DNA of 64,000 nucleotides, taken from NCBI RefSeq assembly GCF_050563525.1, contig NZ_JBNXUN010000003.1:124001-188000 (forward strand), given 5' to 3'. Positions 28,701 to 37,055 of the stretch are shown piece after piece. Both the position numbers and the translations under genes were made by a program. Origin of the DNA: Falsiroseomonas sp050563525. GTDB taxonomy: Bacteria > Pseudomonadota > Alphaproteobacteria > Acetobacterales > Acetobacteraceae. The number at the start of each line of letters is the position of its first letter. Position 1 is the first letter of the stretch. Below the pieces are notes generated by a model, which worked only from the letters and a program-made list of their open reading frames with translations, was not told where the DNA came from and searched no databases.

Positions 28701-28897
28701 CGCGTCACCTCGCGCTCCACCACCTCCGCCGGGGCGCCGTTGTACAAGGTACGGACGGAGACCACGGGCGGGTCGACATCCGGGTATTCCCGGACGGACA
28801 GGGTGAAGGCGGCGCCGATGCCGATGGCGACCAGCAGCAGGTTGAAGGCGAGCGCCAGGACCGGGCGCAGCACCGGCAGGTCGAACAGGCTTTTCAT
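25769..28897 (-). CDS. RND efflux pump inner-membrane permease (HAE1/AcrB type)
   Basis: 1042 residues, the standard RND length. It starts FDLPVLRPVLALAFNLLLVAIG (TM1), carries two large periplasmic loops, and has TM4 with AVILAIGFCVDDAVVILENI, where the DD pair is the proton-relay pair. Later come PLAFLQGNVGSLF and the C-terminal repeat IGMVLLIGLVAKNGILLVEF. It would export drugs, solvents or lipids in exchange for protons. Its start overlaps the adaptor gene stop by ATGA. No outer-membrane TolC partner is encoded here, so it must use one made elsewhere. The truncated-looking last loop (PAE) is within normal variation. Confidence 0.95.
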   Translation of the reverse strand: MKSLFDLPVLRPVLALAFNLLLVAIGIGAAFTLSVREYPDVDPPVVSVRTLYNGAPAEVVEREVTRIIEDNLSGIAGIRIIRSITRDETSIIIIELTTGTDLDAAAAEVRDKVAGTRRDLPAGIEDPVVEKASADEDAVMYLTLRSDILNTAELTDLAERRLVDALGIVPGVAGVEIYGGRRYAMRVWLDQAALAARGLTPVDVADRLRAENLEVPAGRLETGLQELTLRALTRLGSVEDFRALVLREGEGASAGRVRLGDVARVEIGVENYRSAFRAGGGEAIAIGILRRSDANALEVSSGIAETAERLGASLPPGVSLQLSYDEALFIRETLANVAWTLAITIAIIIAVIFLFVGSLRATLIPAVTIPASIIPAVAVAAALGFSINVLTILAVILAIGFCVDDAVVILENIRRRQQQGEPVLLAAVRATRQVGFAVFASSAALLSVILPLAFLQGNVGSLFAEFAVVLAACVVFSTAAALTLAPLMSARVFAGMQEDGRIARTSIRAQDWLRDRYRGALRVLLGAPALVLLGGLVFAGAGGLAWMALPQELAPDEDRGSVLIIAEGPEGAGYPDTLASVLKIEAALAPFVGDDAPAEEFLSIVAPGRGGAAQTNRAIVILRLKPWAEREMSQAALVAELRGRLASIPGIRAFAVAPPKLGQRRSGRQFRFAVAGTERERVREWGATMLGEAGAIPGLVALDTSDKATKPQLEIRIDRDRASALGLDAAVIGDTLGVLFGEREVTRWLDRGEEYEVILAAEAEDRAAPGDVRNVHLRARTGELIPLSSVVELREVGTVRELRRVDRLAAVEIGANLAPGATLGTMIERTEATAAEALPGDATLRWLGESLDLQETGQAVLVIFALVMVLTFLVLAAQFESFLHPLIVMTAAPLALAGGLLTLLAAGLTVNIYSQIGMVLLIGLVAKNGILLVEFANQLRDEGMAPAEAAEEAAALRLRPILMTTAASILGALPLAFATGAGAESRGTIGLVIAGGLTLGTLLTLFVVPVAYALLARFTSAPGARAAELRRLERDGAPQPAE

Positions 28898-30000
28898 TCG
28901 CGGCGCGCCACCGCGGCCGGGGCGGCGGCATCGACGCGGGCGCCATCCTGCAACCCCTGCAGGCCCTCCAGCACCACCTGGGCGCCGGCCATCAGCCCGT
29001 CCTGGATTTCCATGCGCTGTGGCAGGCGCTGGCCGATGCGGACCGGGGTGCGGCGGGCAATGCCGTCTTCCACCCGGAACACGAAATGCTCCGGCCCCTG
29101 GAGCACCACGGCGCGGGGCGGCACCGTGACCGCCTGTTCCACCACCTCCGCCGCCACCACCACCTGCATCAGCATGCCCGGGCGCAGCGCCCGGTCGGCA
29201 TTGGGCAGGCGCGCCTGGATGATCACGGTGCGCAGCGCCGGGTCGACGCGGGGCGCCACGATGCGGACTTCGCCCTCGAACATCCGGCCCGGCAGGGCGG
29301 TGGATGTGGCGCGGATGGCGGCGCCCTCCGCGATCCGCGCGGCTTCCTGTTCCGGCACGGCGAAGCGCAGGTCAATGGGGTCCACCGCGTCCAGCGGCAC
29401 CAGCGGCGTGCCTGGCTGCACCAGGGTGCCGACGCTGACCTGCTTCAACCCGAGGCGGCCGGCGAAGGGTGCCCGGATACGCGATTGCGACAGCCGCGAT
29501 TCGGCCGCCGCCACCCGCGCCTGTGCCCCGGCCAGGCGCTGGCGCAGATCCGCCACGTCGCCGCGCGGCGCGAAGCCGCCACGGGCGAGGCGGGAGGATC
29601 GCGACAATTGCTGTTCCAGTTCCGCCGCCTCGGCCTCGGCAGCCCGGGCCTCGGCCTCCGCGGGGCCAGGGTCGAGCGTGACCAGCACCTCGCCCTCGGC
29701 CACCTCGGCGCCTTCCTCGAAGCGCAATTCCGTGACGCGGCCTGTGATCTCGGCAGCCAGCATGACACTGCTGGTGGCGACGATGGTGCCAAGCGCACGG
29801 ATTTCCCGCACCAGGCGGCCGGCGTCCGCGGTGGCGAGCACCACGGGCGTCGGCGGCGGCGCGGGTGCGTCAGCCTGCCGGTCCGGCGCCGGCCACATCA
29901 GCCAGGCCGCGAGGCTAGCGGCGGCAAGCGCGGCCACCGCGCCGCCGGCCAGGGCAAGGCGGCGACTGGCCGGCGGGGCGTCACGTTGCTTGGCTGTCAT
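28894..30000 (-). CDS. RND efflux periplasmic adaptor (membrane fusion protein)
   Basis: 368 residues from the ATG at 30000. It has an N-terminal membrane anchor (LALAGGAVAALAAASLAAWLMW), a lipoyl/biotinyl half with EITGRVTELRFEEGAEVAEG, a helical hairpin of heptads (AEARAAEAEAAELEQQLSR ... GDVADLRQRLAGAQARVAAA), the second lipoyl half IRAPFAGRLGLKQVSVGTLV, and the beta-barrel domain. It bridges the RND permease to an outer-membrane channel. It is the first gene of a two-gene operon and is coupled to the permease by an ATGA overlap. No TetR or MarR regulator lies next to it, so its regulation is not visible here. Confidence 0.93.
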   Translation of the reverse strand: MTAKQRDAPPASRRLALAGGAVAALAAASLAAWLMWPAPDRQADAPAPPPTPVVLATADAGRLVREIRALGTIVATSSVMLAAEITGRVTELRFEEGAEVAEGEVLVTLDPGPAEAEARAAEAEAAELEQQLSRSSRLARGGFAPRGDVADLRQRLAGAQARVAAAESRLSQSRIRAPFAGRLGLKQVSVGTLVQPGTPLVPLDAVDPIDLRFAVPEQEAARIAEGAAIRATSTALPGRMFEGEVRIVAPRVDPALRTVIIQARLPNADRALRPGMLMQVVVAAEVVEQAVTVPPRAVVLQGPEHFVFRVEDGIARRTPVRIGQRLPQRMEIQDGLMAGAQVVLEGLQGLQDGARVDAAAPAAVARRE

Positions 30001-30144
30001 CCGCGCTGCAACGATCCCGGCGCGGCCGGAGTTGCCAGCGTACCCGCGCCGGCAACAAACCGTCACAAACGCTGGAACAGTGTCGGCTTGGCGCGTGCGC
30101 GCAACAACGCCCGAGAGGCAGGCAAGACGCTGGCCATCCGGCTG

Positions 30145-31599
30145 TCAGGCCGTACCACTGGACCGGGAAGGCAGCCGTTCCGCGACCATTCCAGTCGGGT
30201 AGAGCCGCCCGTCAGGCTCCGCACGCATCGCCTCCAGCACGAAGCCGCGTGGCAATTCCAGCCGCTCGGCGATCGGCTTCACGTCCCGCGCGGCATCCCA
30301 GGCGGCCATGAGGGGCCGGCCCTCGCAGCGCTGGGTATCGAGGCCGAGCAGGTACAGCACGGTGGGCGCGATGTCGGTCAGGTCGGCCGGCGTTTCCGCC
30401 ACTGCGCCGCGTCGAAAGCCGCCGCCCTGCATCACCAGCACCGTCGCCAGTTCCGCCCGGTGCAGCCCGCCATGCATGCCGCCGCCCTCCGGCACGTCCG
30501 GCGCATCGAAAGGCGCGTGGCCGGGCAGGCCCCATTCATCGGCCTCCGCATGGCCAGCGAAGGTCGCGACAAGATCCGCGCTGCGGCGATGACCGCTGCC
30601 GAGCACGGACAGCGCCATGGCGTGGCCGGCCGGCAGTATGCCCGGGTCGCGCGCCAGCAGTGGCCCGGCCCAGGGCTGCGTCGCCAGGAAATCCGCCACC
30701 TGCGGCGCCAGGGACGGGTCGCGGAACCAGAGCCCGGGCGCTGCCGCCGGCGCGACCACCACGTCCACATCCGGCGCCAGGCCATCGCCGGCGCGGAACC
30801 CGGCACGGCGCAGTTCCGCCGTGAGGGAGATCTTGCCCCGCCCGGTGACATGGCCATGGTCGGACAGCACGATGAGACCGATCTCGGCGGCATCCGGCTG
30901 GGCGTCCCGCCAGGCCATCACCTGGCCCACCACGGCATCCGCGGCCCGCAGCCCCTGCTGCGCCGCCGGCGATCGCAGGCCGCCCCAGTGGAAGGCGATG
31001 TCCGGCTCCGACAGCCACAGCAGCGCCACATCGGGCCGCAGCTTCGGCAGCACGTGTTCCAGCAGCACCCGGCCGGCATGGGCGATGCGGCCGAGGTTCG
31101 GCACGGCATGCGGCGGGGTCGCGCCGAGCTCGGCCCGCACCAGCGCGGCGGTCGCACCCTCCGTATCCTCGACGTTCCAGCGGAAGCCGCCGAGCCTATC
31201 GGCCGCCGGATGCAGCAGCCGCGCCGCCCCCGCGGTGCCGGCGCTGACCAGGACGAAGCTGCGCCCTGCCTCGGCCAGGCGCTCGCCCAGACTGGGGCGT
31301 TCCAGCGGGCTTTCGGCGCCCTGCGCCAGGGCCATCACATCGGCCACCAGCTTGGTCCGCAGCAGCCGGCCAGGCGCCGCGGCGGCATCGAACAGCGTGT
31401 TCGCGACCATGCCATGCCCGCCCGGCCGGCAGCCGGTGATAAGCGAGGGCGTCGCCACCCGCGTCTCGCTCGGGAAGACGCTGCGGGCGTTGGCGAAGCG
31501 CGTCCCGGCCGCGGCGAGTGCCGTAAGATTCGGGGTGGCCTGGGCCGAGACCATGTCCGGGCGCAGCCCGTCGAGGGCGATCAGGACAAAACGGGGCAT
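30145..31599 (-). CDS. Type I phosphodiesterase / nucleotide pyrophosphatase (alkaline phosphatase superfamily)
   Basis: 484 residues. The metal site opens with FVLIALDGLRPD (Asp10), the likely nucleophile is Thr46 in VFPSETRVATPS (FPT-type motif of NPP enzymes), and metal-binding residues recur in VLSDHGHVTG and GGGMHGGLHR. Family members hydrolyse phosphate diesters or nucleotide and phosphonate esters. It is last in an eight-gene minus-strand operon, 19 bp after the importer permease, so it probably acts on a product released or imported by the upstream genes. No signal peptide is evident, suggesting a cytoplasmic place. Confidence 0.87.
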   Translation of the reverse strand: MPRFVLIALDGLRPDMVSAQATPNLTALAAAGTRFANARSVFPSETRVATPSLITGCRPGGHGMVANTLFDAAAAPGRLLRTKLVADVMALAQGAESPLERPSLGERLAEAGRSFVLVSAGTAGAARLLHPAADRLGGFRWNVEDTEGATAALVRAELGATPPHAVPNLGRIAHAGRVLLEHVLPKLRPDVALLWLSEPDIAFHWGGLRSPAAQQGLRAADAVVGQVMAWRDAQPDAAEIGLIVLSDHGHVTGRGKISLTAELRRAGFRAGDGLAPDVDVVVAPAAAPGLWFRDPSLAPQVADFLATQPWAGPLLARDPGILPAGHAMALSVLGSGHRRSADLVATFAGHAEADEWGLPGHAPFDAPDVPEGGGMHGGLHRAELATVLVMQGGGFRRGAVAETPADLTDIAPTVLYLLGLDTQRCEGRPLMAAWDAARDVKPIAERLELPRGFVLEAMRAEPDGRLYPTGMVAERLPSRSSGTA

Positions 31600-31618
31600 C
31601 CGGTCGAAGTCTCCCTGC

Positions 31619-32500
31619 TCAGCGCAGCGTCGGGTCCAGGCGGTCGCGCAGCCAGTCGCCGATCAGGGAGACGGAGAGCGTCGTCAGGATGATGGTGAAG
31701 GCCGGCGCCAGCAGGATCCAGGGTGCCCGTGTCAGGTATTCGCGGCCATAGCCCACCATGGAGCCGAGGGAGGTCTCAGGCGGCTGCACGCCGAGGCCGA
31801 GGAAGGACAGGCCGGATTCCAGCAGGATGATCTCGGGGAAGGCGAGCGTCATCGAGACGATGAGCGTGGAGGCGATGTTCGGCAGCACGTGCCGGCCATA
31901 GATGCGCCAGGGCGAGGCGCCGAGCTGCCGCACCGCCGCGGCATAGCCCTGCGCCCCGGCACTGATGGCGAGGCCGCGGGCGATGCGGGCATAGCGTTCC
32001 CAGGCGTGGAAGCCGAGAAGGCAGATGAACAGCGCCATCGAGTTGCCGAAGAAGGCCAGAACCGACAGCGCCAGGATCAGGAAGGGCAGGCTGGCGGAGA
32101 AATCCACCAGCGCCAGCACCACCTGTTCGACGAAGCCACGGAAATGCGCCGCCAGGAAGCCGAGCGTGGTGCCGACCACCGCGCCGATGATGGTTGCGCC
32201 GAAGGCGATCAGCAGGCTCATCCGGATCGAATAGATCAGCCGCGCCAGCACGTCCCGCCCCAGCTCATCCGTGCCTAGCGGATGCAGCCAGGTGCCGCCC
32301 ATGAAGACCGGCGGCGACAGGCGGTTGCGCAGGTCGAGCGCGGTGTAGCCATAGGGGCTGATGACATCGGCGAGCACGGCGATGACCAGCATGGCGCCCA
32401 GCCAGGCCAGGCCGAACAGCACCATCGGCGGCGGCAGCGGCCGTGCCGGCCTGGGCGGGGCGGCGGCGATCGGCGTGGCGGGGGCGGTGATGTCGGACAT
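31619..32500 (-). CDS. ABC importer permease, DppC-like
   Basis: 293 residues from the ATG at 32500; the open frame extends upstream over the preceding gene without meaning. Typical of the dipeptide/nickel permease C family: LHPLGTDELGRDVLARLIY before the core, six membrane helices, and the EAA-like coupling loop AAVRQLGASPWRIYGRHVLPN. It starts 2 bp after the stop of the DppB-like partner. Together they form the inner-membrane channel of the importer, which is fed by the two solute-binding proteins and powered by the two ATPases upstream. Confidence 0.92.
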   Translation of the reverse strand: MSDITAPATPIAAAPPRPARPLPPPMVLFGLAWLGAMLVIAVLADVISPYGYTALDLRNRLSPPVFMGGTWLHPLGTDELGRDVLARLIYSIRMSLLIAFGATIIGAVVGTTLGFLAAHFRGFVEQVVLALVDFSASLPFLILALSVLAFFGNSMALFICLLGFHAWERYARIARGLAISAGAQGYAAAVRQLGASPWRIYGRHVLPNIASTLIVSMTLAFPEIILLESGLSFLGLGVQPPETSLGSMVGYGREYLTRAPWILLAPAFTIILTTLSVSLIGDWLRDRLDPTLR

Positions 32501-32502
32501 GT

Positions 32503-33444
32503 TCAGGCGACCCCCGCCGCGCGCTTCGGCTGGTTGCGCAGGCGCGGGTCGAGCAGGCCGTACAGCAGGTCTACCACCAGATTGGCGGTGACCATGGTGG
32601 CGGCGACCAGCAGCAGGATGCACTGCACCACGGCGAGATCCCGGTTCGCCACGGCGACCACCAGCAGCCGCCCGACCCCAGGCCAGGAGAATACGCTTTC
32701 GACCACCACCGCGCCGGCGATCAGGCTGCCGACCATGAAGCCCACGATGGTGACGGTGGGGATGGCGGCATTCGGCAGCGCATGGCCCCAGACCACAGCG
32801 CGCCACGGCACCCCCTTGGCGGAGGCGGTGCGGATGTAGGGCTGGCCCAACACCTCCAGCATCGCGCTGCGCGTGAAGCGCGCCAGTACCGCGGCACCGC
32901 CGACGCCCATGGTGATGATCGGCAGGATCGCATGGCGCCAGCTTTCCTGCCCGCCGGAGGGCAGCCAACCAAGCTGCACCGCGAAGACCAGCACCAGCAG
33001 CAGGCCGAGCACGAAGGACGGCACCGTGAAGCCGGCGACGGCCAGCATCATCACCGCCCGGTCGATGAAGGAATTGCGGTGCAGCGCCGCGGTGATGCCG
33101 GCCGGAATGCCGAGCCCGAGCTTGATGACCAGCGCCGGGATGGTCAGCGCCAGCGTCGCCGGAATGCGCTCCGCCACCAGCACGATCGCGTCGCGTCCAT
33201 CGCGCATGGAACGGCCGAGGTCGCCCTGGAAGATGGCGCCGAAGTAGTGGAAGTATTGCAGCCAGACGGGCTGGTCGAGGCCCCAGGCCACGCGGAAGGC
33301 GTCCACCGCTTCCGGCGGCGCGTCGGCGCCCATGATGATCTGCGCCGGGTCGCCAGACAGGCGCAGCACGACGAAGGCGAAAGTCACCACCATGACGATG
33401 GTGACCGCGGCGCGCAGCAGGCGGCCGGCGAGGAAACGCATCAT
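32503..33444 (-). CDS. ABC importer permease, DppB-like
   Basis: 313 residues from the ATG at 33444 (an immediately following ATG at 33441 is equally possible; GAGAGG lies 9 bases upstream). It carries the family's N-terminal helix FLAGRLLRAAVTIVMVVTFAFVVL, the GDLGRSMRDG segment, the coupling loop TASAKGVPWRAVVWGHALPN and the C-terminal VVDLLYGLLDPRLR. It pairs with the DppC-like permease. The gene begins 1 bp after the stop of the ATPase gene. Confidence 0.92.
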   Translation of the reverse strand: MMRFLAGRLLRAAVTIVMVVTFAFVVLRLSGDPAQIIMGADAPPEAVDAFRVAWGLDQPVWLQYFHYFGAIFQGDLGRSMRDGRDAIVLVAERIPATLALTIPALVIKLGLGIPAGITAALHRNSFIDRAVMMLAVAGFTVPSFVLGLLLVLVFAVQLGWLPSGGQESWRHAILPIITMGVGGAAVLARFTRSAMLEVLGQPYIRTASAKGVPWRAVVWGHALPNAAIPTVTIVGFMVGSLIAGAVVVESVFSWPGVGRLLVVAVANRDLAVVQCILLLVAATMVTANLVVDLLYGLLDPRLRNQPKRAAGVA

Positions 33445-33445
33445 C

Positions 33446-34456
33446 TCAGGCAGCCTCTCGGATCGGGCCGAAGCCGGGCGCGACCTCGCCCTGCGCCACG
33501 TGGCAGGCGACCAGCCGGCCATCGACGGGGCGCGGCTTCAGCACCGGCGTTTCGCGCGCACACATCGCGGTGGCGACGGCGCAGCGCGGATGGAAGGCGC
33601 AGCCGGAGGGACGGTCCGCCGGGTTCGGCGGGTCCCCCTGCAGCACGATGCCCCGTCCGACCTTGCCGGGATGCGGGATGGCCGAGACCAGCGCCTGCGC
33701 ATAGGGATGCGCCGGGTCGCGCAGCACCGCATCGGGCTCGCCTTCCTCCACGATGCGGCCGAGATACATCACGGCGACGCGGTGGCTTACCTGACGCACC
33801 GCGCGCAGATCGTGGCTGATGAACAGGATGCCGAGGCCAAGGCGGTCCTGGATCTCCACCAGCAAATTCATCACCTGCGCCTGGATGGAAACGTCCAGCG
33901 CACTGATCGGCTCGTCGCAGACCAGCATCGCCGGGTCGGTCGCCAGTGCGCGGGCCAGCACGGCGCGCTGGCGCTGGCCGCCCGAGAGTTCGTGCGGGTA
34001 GCGCGCCGCCTGGTCCGGCCGCAGCCCGACGCTGCGCAGCAGGTCTGCGGCGCGGGCGGTGCGGTCGGCCTTGTTGCCGATGTCGTGGATCTCCAGCGGT
34101 TCCGCCACCTGCGCGCCGATCGTCAGGCGCCGGTCCAGCGCGCCGAGCGGGTCCTGGAACACCATCTGCATGCGGGCACGCAGGCGGCGCCAAGGCTGCG
34201 TGTCTGGCGCCGGCATTGGCCTTCCCTCGAAGGCGACGCTGCCGGCATCGGGCGCTTCCAGCCCCAGCACCAGACGGCCCGTGGTCGATTTGCCGCAGCC
34301 GGATTCGCCAACCAGTCCGAGCGTGCGGCCACGTTCCAGCTTCAACGAGACTCCGTCGACGGCACGCACCTCCACCGTGCGACCCATCAGGCCACGACGC
34401 ATGGCGTAGCGGCGCGTGATGCCCGCCGCCACCAGCAACTCCGCATCCTGCCTCAT
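33446..34456 (-). CDS. ABC importer ATPase, DppF/OppF-like
   Basis: 336 residues. Walker A is GLVGESGCGKSTTGRL (near residues 46-61), the Q loop is QMVFQDPLGAL, the signature is LSGGQRQRAVLARAL, Walker B is LVCDEPISALD and the H loop is FISHDL. The C-terminal extension has the Cys-rich CAFHPRCAVATAMC motif typical of oligopeptide importers, which may bind an iron-sulfur cluster. It overlaps the other ATPase gene by ATGA; the two form a heterodimer in this transporter class. Confidence 0.94.
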   Translation of the reverse strand: MRQDAELLVAAGITRRYAMRRGLMGRTVEVRAVDGVSLKLERGRTLGLVGESGCGKSTTGRLVLGLEAPDAGSVAFEGRPMPAPDTQPWRRLRARMQMVFQDPLGALDRRLTIGAQVAEPLEIHDIGNKADRTARAADLLRSVGLRPDQAARYPHELSGGQRQRAVLARALATDPAMLVCDEPISALDVSIQAQVMNLLVEIQDRLGLGILFISHDLRAVRQVSHRVAVMYLGRIVEEGEPDAVLRDPAHPYAQALVSAIPHPGKVGRGIVLQGDPPNPADRPSGCAFHPRCAVATAMCARETPVLKPRPVDGRLVACHVAQGEVAPGFGPIREAA

Positions 34457-35436
34457 GCGTAGACCACCTGGGCATGGCTGGCCGGCACCGTGGCGCGGAT
34501 GCAGGCGGCGCGGTGCTGGCGCGCGATACTGGCCTGGTCGGGTACCCCCGCATCGCAGGCACCGACATGCATCGGGCAGCGTGGTGCGAAGGCGCAGCCG
34601 GGCGGCATCGCCCAGGGCTCCGGCACGCCGCCCGGGATTGCGGCAAGCTTTCGCCGGGGGCCATCGAGGGGCGGCAGCGCGCCGATCAGGCCCCGCGTAT
34701 AGGGATGCGCAGGCGCCTCGAACAGCCGCGCGCTCGGCGCCTGTTCGACGATGCGCCCGGCATACATGACGCAGACGCGCTCGCAGCTATCCGCGACCAC
34801 GCCGAGGTCGTGCGAGATCAGCACCAGCGCCATCCCCGTCTCCCGCCGCAGATCCTGCAGCAGGGTCAGGATCTGCGCCTGGATGGTGACGTCGAGCGCC
34901 GTGGTCGGCTCGTCCGCCACCAGCAGTTCGGGCCGGCCGGCCAGCGCGATCGCGATCATCACGCGCTGGTTCTGGCCGCCCGAGAGTTCATGCGGCCAGG
35001 CATCCAGCCGACGCGCCGCATCCGGGATGCCGACCTGGTCGAGCAGCCGCTTCGCCTCCGCCCGCGCCTGCGCGCCGTCCATGTCGCGATGCAGGCGCAG
35101 CGCTTCCGTGATCTGACGGCCGATACGATGCACCGGGTTCAGGCTGCTGGCGGGGTCCTGAAAGATCATCGCGATGCGGCCGCCGCGTACGCGGTCCAGT
35201 ACCGAAGGCGCGGCGTGCAGCAATTCCTGTCCGTCCAGCCTCACGCTGCCGCCGATGCTGGCACGTCCAGGCAGCAGGCCAAGGGCGGCGAGCCAAGTGA
35301 CCGACTTGCCGCAGCCGGATTCACCGACCAGCCCCACGGATTCACCACGCGCGACATCGAGATCGATGCCACGCAGCGCCGGCTGCCCGTCGAAGGAAAC
35401 CTTCAGACCCTGCAGCGTGACCAGCGGCGCCGCCAT
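34453..35436 (-). CDS. ABC importer ATPase, DppD/OppD-like
   Basis: 327 residues. Walker A is LVGESGCGKSVTWLAALG, the Q loop is IAMIFQDPASSLNPVHRIG, the signature is LSGGQNQRVMIAIAL, Walker B is LLVADEPTTALDVT and the H loop is LISHDLGVVAD. The C-terminal CAFAPRCPMHVGACD segment is the family's cysteine motif. The start ATG overlaps the stop of the upstream binding-protein gene by one base (TGATG), and its own end overlaps the DppF-like gene, so translation along the transporter genes is tightly coupled. Confidence 0.94.
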   Translation of the reverse strand: MAAPLVTLQGLKVSFDGQPALRGIDLDVARGESVGLVGESGCGKSVTWLAALGLLPGRASIGGSVRLDGQELLHAAPSVLDRVRGGRIAMIFQDPASSLNPVHRIGRQITEALRLHRDMDGAQARAEAKRLLDQVGIPDAARRLDAWPHELSGGQNQRVMIAIALAGRPELLVADEPTTALDVTIQAQILTLLQDLRRETGMALVLISHDLGVVADSCERVCVMYAGRIVEQAPSARLFEAPAHPYTRGLIGALPPLDGPRRKLAAIPGGVPEPWAMPPGCAFAPRCPMHVGACDAGVPDQASIARQHRAACIRATVPASHAQVVYA

Positions 35437-37052
35437 CAGGCGCCCCAGTTCCGGCCACGGAAATCCATGGCGAAGGATTGCGCGGCGGTCCAGGCGATCT
35501 CGCGCCGCTTGGCCGTCAGGTTCACCGACTGGTGCAGCACGGTATAGGCAGGGTCCTCGCGTTCCGCGATCTCCAGCAGGCGGCGGAACACAACGCGGCG
35601 GCGGGCACGGTCCATGCTGGTCTCCAGCTCGCCGGACAGGCGGCCAAATTCCTCATTGCGCCATTCGCCGATCTGCCATTGCTGGCCCTGCGGCCCGTGC
35701 TGGGATGTGATGGAGGCGGTGGGGTCGTTGAAGCTGGCGCTGTTCGACCAGTCCCGCACGCCGCGGCTTCCTTCGCGCGACAGCACCTGCGGGAAGTTCT
35801 CCCGCATCTCGATCTGCACGTTCAGCCCGACCTGGCGCCAGCCTTCGACCAGGATCTGCGCGGTGGGCGTCTGGTTGGTGTAGTAGTTGTTCAGCAGCCG
35901 ATAGGGGATCGCCTCCCCGCGGTAATTCGCCTCGCGCAGCAGGCGGCGTGCCTCGGCCAGGTCGAAGCGCGGCGCGGCCCAGTCGTCGTGGAACATCTCG
36001 CCATAGAAGCGGAATTGCAGCCCCTTCGGCACCGGCGCGCGGCCATCCCACAGCGCGGCCGTAATGGCGTCGCGGTCGATGCTGTGGGTGAAGGCGCGGC
36101 GCACCAGAGGGTTGGCCAGCACCGGGTGGTTCTTGTCGAACACCGTGAGGCGATGGTTCATGATCGGGCCGCCGACCACCTGGTGACGCGGGTTGCGTTC
36201 CACCGTCGCGATCTGGTCGGGCGGCATGTCGCAGGCGAAATCCGCCTCACCGGACAGCAGCATGTTGATGCGCGAAGCCACTTCCGGCACTTCCATGAAG
36301 CGCAGACGCGCGATCGGCGGGCGGCCACCCCAGTAGTCGTCGAAGGCCTCCAGCGTCAGCGACTGGTCGGGGCGGAACTCGGCGATGCGATATGGCCCGG
36401 TTCCGATCGGGCGACGCGCCCAGTCGAGCCAGGAGGCGGATTTCTCGAAGGCGTCACGCGACAGGATCATGCCGACGTTGCGGCTGATGCGGCCTTCCAG
36501 CGTCACGTCCGGCACCTTGTTCACGAAGCGCACCGTGTGGCTGTCCACGATCTCGATGCGCTCGAAGGCCGGGTAGGTGCGGCGCGCGACGGCGAGAACC
36601 TCCGGCGGCGGCGTGCGGCCCTGGGTCTGGCCGGGGATCACGGCGAACAGGTTGCGCGCCTGCTCCACCGTCATGCCCCAGCCCATGCGCTCCGCGCTGA
36701 AGGAGAAGGCGACATCTTCCGCCGTCATAGTGCGGCCGTCGTGGAAGCGCACGCCGCGGCGCAGCGAAAGCTCCACCGTGCGGTCGTCGATGCGGCGCCA
36801 GGATTCCGCCAGCGCCGGCTTCAGGCCGAGGTCGCCGGTCCAGCTCTGCTCGATCAGCGTCTCGGCGTAGCTGTGCCAGGTGCGCGTGCCGACGTTGGAC
36901 TGCTCGCGCAGGGTCTCCAGCGTGTTGGTGTTGGCGATCTTCTGCACCGCGATGGTGATGGTCGGCCGCTGGTCGGACTGCGCCAGCGCCGGCATCGCGA
37001 GAAGGCCCGGTGCCAGAAGACCGGGTGCAAGCAGGAAGCTGCGGCGATGCAT
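35436..37052 (-). CDS. ABC solute-binding protein, family 5 (first paralogue before the ATPases)
   Basis: 538 residues. The signal peptide starts HRRSFLLAPGLL with an Arg pair before a hydrophobic core and ends at ALAQ; RRSFL resembles a Tat motif. Family 5 (oligopeptide/nickel type) marks include GVRFHDGRTMTAEDVAFSFS and DYWGGRPPIARLRF. It is closely similar along its length to the next protein: both contain YRLLNNYYTNQ followed by TAQ, and WRQVGLNVQIEM. It sits 3 bp after that paralogue. The ligand is probably the ester processed by the operon's hydrolases. Confidence 0.92.
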   Translation of the reverse strand: MHRRSFLLAPGLLAPGLLAMPALAQSDQRPTITIAVQKIANTNTLETLREQSNVGTRTWHSYAETLIEQSWTGDLGLKPALAESWRRIDDRTVELSLRRGVRFHDGRTMTAEDVAFSFSAERMGWGMTVEQARNLFAVIPGQTQGRTPPPEVLAVARRTYPAFERIEIVDSHTVRFVNKVPDVTLEGRISRNVGMILSRDAFEKSASWLDWARRPIGTGPYRIAEFRPDQSLTLEAFDDYWGGRPPIARLRFMEVPEVASRINMLLSGEADFACDMPPDQIATVERNPRHQVVGGPIMNHRLTVFDKNHPVLANPLVRRAFTHSIDRDAITAALWDGRAPVPKGLQFRFYGEMFHDDWAAPRFDLAEARRLLREANYRGEAIPYRLLNNYYTNQTPTAQILVEGWRQVGLNVQIEMRENFPQVLSREGSRGVRDWSNSASFNDPTASITSQHGPQGQQWQIGEWRNEEFGRLSGELETSMDRARRRVVFRRLLEIAEREDPAYTVLHQSVNLTAKRREIAWTAAQSFAMDFRGRNWGA

Positions 37053-37055
37053 GGC